Below are positions 1 to 9,000 of a stretch of 9,991 nt of DNA, piece by piece. The notes beneath the pieces are model-generated. The model ran no database searches, was not told the DNA's origin, and was given only the letters and a program-made list of their open reading frames with translations. Source of the stretch: an uncultured Lachnospiraceae bacterium (GTDB lineage Bacteria; Bacillota; Clostridia; Lachnospirales; Lachnospiraceae); contig CAJUHR010000065.1 of NCBI GenBank assembly GCA_910586255.1, positions 1-9,991 of the forward strand, written 5' to 3'. The position numbers were made by a program, and so were the translations under genes. How positions within the stretch are numbered: position 1 is the stretch's first letter; each line of letters starts with the position of its first letter.

Positions 1-1
1 T

Positions 2-3000
2 TCTTTTATGGTTATTACGGAGACCTCGGAGACATCTAAGAACGTGCCAAACCTCTATTCTGATAACGTAGAGAAGAACGGCAATGGCTGGATTGGCCGG
101 CCTTTGCTTCTGGGGAGTTATTATGTGGAGGAGATTTCCCGTTCCGAAGGGTACGAACTTTCCAGGATAGGGAAGAACTTATCGGAGAGCAACCGCATGG
201 GAAAGCCGGTGGTGCTTGCGGAGTCGGGGAGCGCCCATACGGAAGGTTTCTTCCACCGGATTAATGAGTGGGAGGGGAATTCCTATGACTTTACGGTGGA
301 TTATTTTAATACCAAAGGGTTTGATGTGTTTTTATCCGGGCTGCCGGAGAGTGTGACGATTTATGAGGTGGCGGAGAAAGAGGGTACAAAGGCGGAGCAG
401 GTAGCCACTGGGAGCAGCCGGGTGGAGAAACGGGACTCTGCAGGAAATATTATTTACCAGGCAGCCAAAGGCGGGGAGTACAAGCTGGACAGTGACGGGA
501 ATAAGATCATAAAGAAGGATTCCCAGGGGAATGTTGTTTATTCGGACAAGCCTTTTATGGAGACGGTTACGGCGGTCAACCGGCTGAATTGGTATGTGTC
601 TGCGATTGAGAGGGAGGTCCCTTCTGATATGGCTTTAGAGGAATCGGGGGCTATGAATCAGGATTATATCCTGCAGGAAGTGTCTTCGGCTCTTTTAGGT
701 TCCGGGTATAAAGGCGGCCTGACGGATGGACCGTGGACTCTTTTAAAGCTGTCGGGGCAAACCAATGGGGAGAGAATTGAGGAAATTCTTCAGTACTGTG
801 CTTCGGACAGCTTCTGGGACGCTTATGAGGTGGATGAGATTAGTCAGAGGGGCGGAAGCTGGTACGCAAAAATCCGCTATGGCTATAAGGGGATTGTGAA
901 CCGGAATGCGATCTATGATAAGGGGACTGGCCGTCTGGTGATCCGCAGGGAGTATGAAAATGGTTATTACTACGTGGTTTTTGAAGCGGATCAGTATGAG
1001 AGGGACGGATACCGGTTTACAGTGGAGAAGAAGGAACTGGACAGGGAAGCCCTTGCAGCTGGGGAAATCCGCTTAAAGGCGGTATACAGCCCTGTGTATG
1101 AAACTTATGGAGTGGGAGAGTTTATCCTAGATTCCCAGGGGCAGAAGGTTCCGGTTATGGAGACAGTGCCCCAGTACACCACCCAGGAGACGCTGACCTA
1201 TGAGGAGATTCTGACGCCAGTGAAGGTATCTTATGATAAGGACAGGAAGTGTTCCGTGGTTCATATGGATACATCAGGGGAGAACTTTGGCACGGAAAAC
1301 AGCAAAAAGACCTTCCGGGTTGTGGTTGATGGGGAGATCAGCCGGTATCGGGAAGCGGCGGTGAATGTGAGTACCCGGAAGGAGGAACTGGATGAGGGTT
1401 CCTATGTGAAATATGCGGTGCTCCTGTATCCGGGACAGTACCAGGCTTATGAGGATTCAGATACCAGGGTGCGTCCGATTGTCGTTTTGGAGAGGGTTAT
1501 CAAGCAGGCGATTAAAGTAACAAAGGATATTGCACTGGATTCCTATGAGCATAATACTTATGAGATTCACAGGGACCCATTTACGGTGCTGTTCGGGGGC
1601 TATAACGGGAAGCAGGAGACAAAGACGCTGCCGGGATTTTATTTTAAGCTGTATCTTCGGTCTGACCTGGAAGAGACTGGGAAGCTGAAGGAAAAAGAGG
1701 ACGGCTCCTATGACTATGAGGGATTCTTTAAGGAGAATCCAATCTTTGCTTCTGACCTGGCTCTGGAATGGGATATGGAGAAGTATGACGTGGATGAGGA
1801 TATGACAACGGTTCATGCCAGCCGGGGCGGAGGTTCGGATGATTACTGGGGGCAGAGCCGTATGCTGCCTTATGGTGTGTACGTGCTGGTGGAGCAACAG
1901 CCTACCAAGATTCCTCAGAAGGCCTATGCCATTGATTCTCCCAAAGAAGTGGAAATACCATTTATTCCCCAGGTAGATAAAGATGGGACGGTTCATGACA
2001 AGGTTCCGGCCCCAGAATATCTCTACGATTCCAGGCTGACGCCGGAGCAGCTTATGGAGCGTTACCAGATCCGGTTTAATGAGGAGACCCACATCATTTA
2101 CGCCCACAACCATGACGGGGATTTTGAGGTGTTTAAGTACGGGCTGGAGCCGGACAGTGTGAGGGACTGCCAGAATGAGACGGTGGCGGAATATTATCAT
2201 TATGGTTCGGTCAGTGAGGACGCAGGGACGAAGGACGGGGTGTATTATGAGACTTATTATGACCGGGACGGGAAGATTACGGATTATGGGGTGACCCTGG
2301 ACGGGGTGGAGACCATGACCGGGAAATCCACGGCGGTTGACCGGAAGTTTGCCAAGGCCCTGATTTCCTGGAGCGTTTTGGACCCCAGGTATGGGGAGGT
2401 TATTAATGACAATGGGGATATTGGGAACCGGGAGCCTGGGCATGAGGGGAACGGCGGGTTTAATTTCGTTTCCTTTTCCAATACGGATTTTGAAAATGAG
2501 CTTTACAGCTCCAGGCTGCGGATTGAGAAGTTGGATTCGGAGACCGGGGAGAACATTCTCCATGACGGGGCTCTGTTTAAGATTTATGCGGCAAAGCGTG
2601 ATGTCAGCGGGGACGGAGCTGATGGCGTGACGGGAAGCGGGGATATCCTGTTTGATGGGAATGGGGTGCCTCTGTATGATGAAAAGGAACAGATTTTCAT
2701 GCAGGATGATACCGGGGCGGAGGTTGGCATTTTTAAGGCTTACTCTACGGTCCGGGACGGGGAAGTGACCGGACCGGACGGGAGTGTCCACACGGAGAAA
2801 CAGACCGTGGGGTATCTGGAGACTTATCAGCCTCTTGGGGCAGGGGCCTACGTGCTGGTGGAGGTGGAAGCGCCGGCCGGGTATGTGAAGTCAAAACCTA
2901 TTGCCTTTACGGTGTACAGCGATAAGGTGGAGTATTATGAGGAGGGTGATAAGGACAAGAAGGTTCAGGCGGTGAAGTACCAGTACATGCGTCCCATTGG

Positions 3001-6000
3001 GGCGGATGGGAAGACCGTGGCGGAGGACATGCACCAGATTATTGTGAAGGACGCGCCTACCAGGATTGAGATCCACAAGGTGGAAAAGAGGCAGGACAGC
3101 CTGACTTACCGGGTGGAGGGAACGGAGGAGCAGCTAAAGGCCAGAGGGGATGTGGAGCTTCAGTACCGGCCCAACGGGGAGTTTGCCGGGTTTGGGTTTG
3201 TGACGAAACGGCTGGAGGAGAAGGGGAATCCTTATGTAGCGAATGCTACCCTTACCTTGTATGAAGGTCTGGAAGTGAGGCAGACAGGGGAACATGAGTA
3301 TGGGGGTGTGAAGGTTACCCGGAACCTGTTTGATTCGGTGACGGACATCATGGCTTATGAGACAGGGGTGGATACGGATATAAGGAAGACCGGCATGGAT
3401 AAGAATAAGCGGGAGGAATGGGATATTACCAAGGAGAAGAACCCGCCGGTGAAGCTGTGGCGGTTTGATCTGGATTATGACCCCACGGAGCTGGATTCGG
3501 AGACCGGGATTTTGTATGGCCTGGACGACTGGGGGAACCGGCTATGCATGGTGGATTCGGAGACGGGCATGGCTTATGTGACGGACAGTAACGGGGCCGT
3601 GATTGTGTGGCCTTTGGATGAAAACGGGGACAAGATTATTTCTCAGTCTGTGGAAGTGTTTGTGGATGAGAATGGGAAGCAGACCATTAATACGGACTTG
3701 AAGCCGGTGGCGGATGAGAATGGGCTGCCGGTTTATTATCAGGACGGAGGAGTTATCTGGCTGGAAAATGAGTGGGTGACGCCGGAGAAGGGAGCCTTTG
3801 AGATCGCCAGGGTGAAGCAGGGGGCTTATATCCTGGAGGAGACGGCGGCTCCATTGGCAGATGGTTATGTCCAGTCCGTGGCTTTGGGGCTGATCGTGAG
3901 GGATACGGGTGATCTGCAGTCCTTTACCATGGAGGATGATTACACGAAGCTGGAGGTATCAAAGCTGGACATGACTTCCAGGGAGGAGATTGAAGGGGCT
4001 ACGCTGACGCTTTATGAGGCGTACCGGGTGTATGACGATTCGGACAGAGGGTGGCATTTGGAGATTCTCCGGGATATGGACGGAAAGGAGATTATGGCGG
4101 AGACCTGGGTTTCTAAGGGTGGAAAGCCTCACTGGATTGACCATATCATGCCGGGGGATTACATTTTGCGGGAGACAAGGGTTCCCACGGAGGCCGGGTA
4201 TGTGACTTCGGAGGATGTGGAAGTGACCATTCTCGAAACCGGGGAGGTTCAGGGGTTTGTCATGGAGGACGACCACACGGCGGTGGAGGTGCTGAAAGTA
4301 GACGCTGTTACGGGGAAGGCCATGGACAATGAACACAGGGCGGAGCTGGCCCTTTGTCCGGCTTTGTTAAATGAGGCAGGGGAGCCATTGTATGATGAGA
4401 CCGGGAAGATTCAGTATGATAAGGAAAAGCCTGTTTTTAAGTGGCAGACGGATGATGGCAGCGAGGTGAGGAAAACGGCTCATCCGGTCACGGTTCCGGG
4501 AGGGCACAGTTATACGGCTTATGATTATGAGGTAAAGCAGATTCCCGGGACCAAGCAGGCGGTCTGCTATGTGACGGAGACAGGGGCTCTGCGGTTTGAG
4601 TATCTGCCGGTGGGGAAATATGTGCTGGTGGAGGAGAAGGCGCCTATGGGGTATCTTCTGGCGGACCCGGTGTATGTGCCGGTTCTGGATGTGGGTTCCA
4701 AGGAACGGGTGCAGTCATTTGTTATGGAGGACAAGCCGATTCGGGTGCTGCTTTCCAAGGTGAATGTGGCTGGCGGAAAGGAGCTGGCCGGGGCTACCGT
4801 GTCGGTGTACCAAGCGGCAGAGGATGGGAGCCTTAGGAAAGAGCAGATGAAGGATACAGAAGGGAATCTTTTGTTTGTGACGGATACGGAGGGGAACCTT
4901 TTGAGAGATGAGGAAGGGGAACTGATTCCGGCCATGGAGTATGATGAGGCTTACCTGGTGAATCGGTGGATTTCCGGGTCTGACGGAAGGTATACGAAAA
5001 AGGATCTGGAGGCGGGACGGATTCCGAAAGGGTATGAGGTTGGGGATTTGAGGCCCCATGAGCTTCCGAATCCAAAGGCCGGCTCTTATTATTTTGTGGA
5101 GGAGCAGACGCCGTTTGGGTATGTGCGTGCCGTGGAGCTTCCTTTTTCCATTGTGGATACCATGGAGGTACAGCGGTTTGAACTGGTGGATGAGCTGGTG
5201 ATGGGCCGGATTGAGATTGTAAAGTCGGATGAAAAGAGGCCAAAGGAAAAGCTGGAAGGGGCCAGGTTTAAGTTTACCAATCTGGATACCAACGTGTCGG
5301 TGATTCTGATTACGGATGAAGAGGGACGGGCGGTAAGCAGTGAGGTTCCCGTAGGTTCGATAGGAGAGGACGGAGCTGTGAGCCTGTACCATTTCAGCGT
5401 CCAGGAGGTGAAGGCACCGGAGGGGTATCTGCTGGATACAAGGGTACATACTTTCCAGTTTAATGTGAATACAGACCGGTATCACAGGCTGACCTATGAG
5501 TATCAGGCATTGGACGCTCCCAGCAAGGTGATTGTTTCTAAGAAGGCGTTGACAACCAAGGAGGAACTGCCTGGGGCCAGCCTGGAGGTAAGAAAGGTGA
5601 CGGAGACTTCCGGGGAAGGTGGGGAGATTGTGAAGGTTGAGGGGGACGTGGTGGAAAGTTGGACTTCGACGGCTCAGCCTCATGAGATCGAATACCTGAC
5701 GCCTGGGGAGTACGTGCTCATTGAGACCAGGGCGCCGGAGGGGTATCTGGTGGCGGAGAAGGTATATTTTACGGTGAAGGAGAACATGACCGTGGAGGAG
5801 ATTCCGTTTGTGGAAATGTTTGATGATGATACGAAGACGGAGATTGTGAAGGCGGATTCGGAGAGTAAGGAGCCTTTGGCGGGAGCGAAGCTGCAGTTGA
5901 TTTCTGTAGTGGATGGTAAGGTAATCCGGGAGTGGGTGACGGATGAGACGGGGACCATGGAATTTTTGGGGCTTCCTGCCGGGGAGTATCTGGTGAAGGA

Positions 6001-9000
6001 GCTGGAGGCGCCGGAGGGGTATCAGCTGCCTAAAGAGCCGTTTAAGCTGACGGTGGTTAAGGATTACAGGGTTCAGACTTTTACTCTGGAGAATAACAAA
6101 ATCGAAGTGTCGGTGGAGAAGCGGGACATGGAGACCAGGGAGTTTGTGGCCGGGGCGGTTCTGGAGCTCTGGAATGAGAAGGGGGAAAAGGCTGCGGGCT
6201 GGATTACGGGGGAGAAGCCGGAGAAGATTCTTGGGCTTGTACCTGGGAAGTATGTGCTGAAAGAGGTGAAGGCACCGGAAGGGTATCTGATTCTTTCTAA
6301 GCCTCAGGAGATCATGGTGACCAATGCTCCGGGTGTGCAGACTTTTGTGGTTTTGAACCAGAAGCTGGAAGTGGATGTGGTGAAGAAGGATAAGGAGAAC
6401 GGGAAGGTTCTTACGGGTGCGGTTCTGAGGCTTGTGAGAAATTCGGACCAGGCGGTGATCCGGGAGTGGGTCAGCGGCCAGGTGCCGGAGGTGTTTAAGG
6501 GGTTAGCGCCGGGAAGTTATACCCTGGAGGAGAGGAAAGCGCCGGAGGGGTATGCGGTTGCAAAGAGCCTGACCTTTGAGGTGACGGAAACGGAGGCGAA
6601 GAAAGAGGTGGTTATGGAAGATGAGAGGATTATAGTGGATTTCCGGAAGACAGACGGAGTGAGCGGGGAACCCTTAGAAGGGGCCGTGCTGCAGCTGGTT
6701 GAGAAGGCCGGGACCAAGGATGAGACGGTGATCCGGGAGTGGGTTTCCGGGAAGGAGCCGGAGAGGTTTGTAGGAATCCATGCGGGAACTTATGTCATCC
6801 GGGAGAAGAAAGCGCCGGTTGGATTTGCGCCCATGAAGGATATGGTGGTTGAGATCCGGGAAGATGAGGCCATGCAGACGGTTGTGATTCGGAACCAGCC
6901 CATTCAGGCGGAGATCGGGAAGTCAGACGGCGACACTGGGAAGCTGTTAGGCGGGGCAACGTTGCAGCTAGTGCGTAACCGGGACGGAAAGGTGATCCGG
7001 GAATGGGTGTCCAGGGAAGGACAGGCAGAGGCATTCAAGGGCCTGGAGAGCGGGCGGTATACGGTGAGAGAGTTGAAAGCGCCTTCCGGGTATCGGAAAA
7101 TGGAGCCTCAGGAGATTGAGGTGAAGGAAACGGAAGGGGTTCAGGAGTTTGTGGTGAAGAATTATAAGATCCGCCATTCGGGCGGCGGTGGAGGAGGAGA
7201 CAGGCCGAAGCCGGACAGAGAGTATATGGAGCTGTATAAGGTGGACGGGGCTACGGGAAAGCGGTTAGCGGGAGCCACGATTACGGTCTATAAACCGGAC
7301 GGCAGTGTGCATTTTGAGGGCGTGACGGGTATGGACGGAACGGTGAGGTTTAAGAGGTCGGGAAGCGGGAGTTACTCCTTTAAGGAAACGAAGGCGCCGG
7401 AGGGGTATTACCTTAATGGGAATGTGTATCAGTTTGTGGTTGGGACAGACGGGAAGGTGGCCGGGGAGGATACGGTTCCTGACTATAAGAAAACCACGGT
7501 GATTATTTCCAAGGAGGATGTGACTACATCGGAGGAACTGCCGGGAGCGGAGATTGAGATCACGGATAAGGACGGAAATGAGGTCTTTAAGGGAACCAGT
7601 GATGAGAACGGGAAGGTGTATTTTGAGGTTCCGGAGCCTGGGGAATACCATTTCAGGGAAGTAGTGGCTCCGGATGGATATGAGTTAAATGAGACGGTCT
7701 TTACTTTTACCGTCTTTGAGGACGGAACAATCATAGGGGATTGTACTATAACGGACCGGAAGCATTATGGGAGGATTACGGCTTCCTATGAGACAAAGCG
7801 GAAGGGTGACGGTGATGTGACTGTGGGAGAACTTCTGCATGCGCCGAAGACCGGGGACACCAGCGGGCTGGCAGGGCTGTTTGCGGTATGGCTGGCTTCT
7901 GTGGCTGGGCTTGTCGGAATGGTGCTTTGGAGAAGGAAAAGGAAGAAAGGGGATGATGGGACGCCGCCGGGAGGCGGCGGAACGTCCGGTGGTTTGGGCC
8001 GGAGATGGAGAGAGATAGGGAAGAAAGGGAACCGTGGAAAGGATTGTGAGAAACATGGCAATCAGGCTGGTGAGAGAAGGAATAGTGGGCTGGGTGAGTT
8101 TGCTAAGAAAGAAATGGGAAATGTGGGGAGGGCAGGGGAGTTTATAAGGCGTTCCGGGGCATTTCTTCTGGCGGTATTCCTGGCGGCAGGCGTTCCGGCT
8201 TTTACGGTGAAGGCGGCTTCTAATACAGATGGTGAGGTTTTGGAGAATCTGTATGAGGAGTACCAGTATGTTACGGGGAATCCGGATTCGGATGAGGCAC
8301 AGAAGCTGTTTGAGAAGGAGATTGAGAGGGACGGTACGGCTTACCGTCTCTCGGAGATCCGCACAAAGGTAGTGAAGGAAGAGCAGGCTGGAGGCAGTGA
8401 GGAGACGCTGGAAGTTACCAGCAGCCCGTTTTTGAAGGATGTGGCGGAGAAGTACAAGCCGGGGGAGACTTATGAGAAGGACGGGGTGGTTTATCGCCTG
8501 GAGGGAAGCTGGATTGAGGAAATGGCGATTCCGGCTCATGAGATTCCGGTGACAGAGGAGGTGATGTATGAGGCTGTGGAGGCGTTGGATCGGATTCCTT
8601 CTAAGATTTCAGTAACCGTGACGGATGAGGGCACGGGGCAGGAAATGGAAGTGGTGGCAGCGGCTGACCGGCAGGAATCGGGGGAGGAACGCTGGGAGGA
8701 TACCTTTTCTTTTCCGGTTACGTTTCATGAGTATGGTTTGGAAGGGTACTGGCTTGGAGATAAGATGTTTACGCTGGATGGGGATGTTCCTGATTTTACG
8801 GGGCATGAGAAGGAGCTTCTGGCGTTGATTCAGGCCAGTGATGAGGATTATCAGGTGGACTCGGTTTCCTGGGACGGGGAGGCTTATGAGGACGGAAATG
8901 GGATACGGTGCAGGAATGCGGTGGCTAAGGGAAAGAAGCTGGTGCGGGACTGTACGGTGACTTATATAGGGCGTGCGGTGTTCCCGGAGGAAATGGGGGC

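Noticed and set aside
8..10. ATG at position 8 as the true start of the giant protein
   Set aside because: There is no ribosome binding site or signal peptide, the frame is open upstream, and the encoded residues begin inside a Cna_B-like domain.
1457..2791. 444-codon open frame on the - strand
   Set aside because: It lies entirely inside the giant ORF. Its product is rich in Ile, Pro, His, Leu and Arg without domain pattern, and it has no credible start region. The purine-rich + strand lacks the triplets that would give reverse-strand stops.
5549..5554. TTGACA as a possible internal -35 promoter box
   Set aside because: No -10-like sequence lies 16-18 nt downstream (the DNA there is GC-rich), and the site encodes part of a conserved Cna_B domain start.
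5732..7408. Recurring GCGCCGGAGGGGTAT words considered as a CRISPR or recombination repeat
   Set aside because: All occurrences are in frame and encode the APEGY strand of successive Cna_B domains, so protein repeats explain them.
7945..7951. AAAGGGG as a possible -1 frameshift heptamer before the GC hairpin
   Set aside because: The register is wrong: the zero frame reads AAA GGG G, not A AAG GGG, so tandem slippage is not expected.
7685..8539. 284-codon open frame on the - strand over the junction between the two modules
   Set aside because: It is an antisense shadow of the same kind, with low-complexity Pro/Ser/Leu/Arg composition. The + strand frame there encodes clear membrane segments and a sorting signal.
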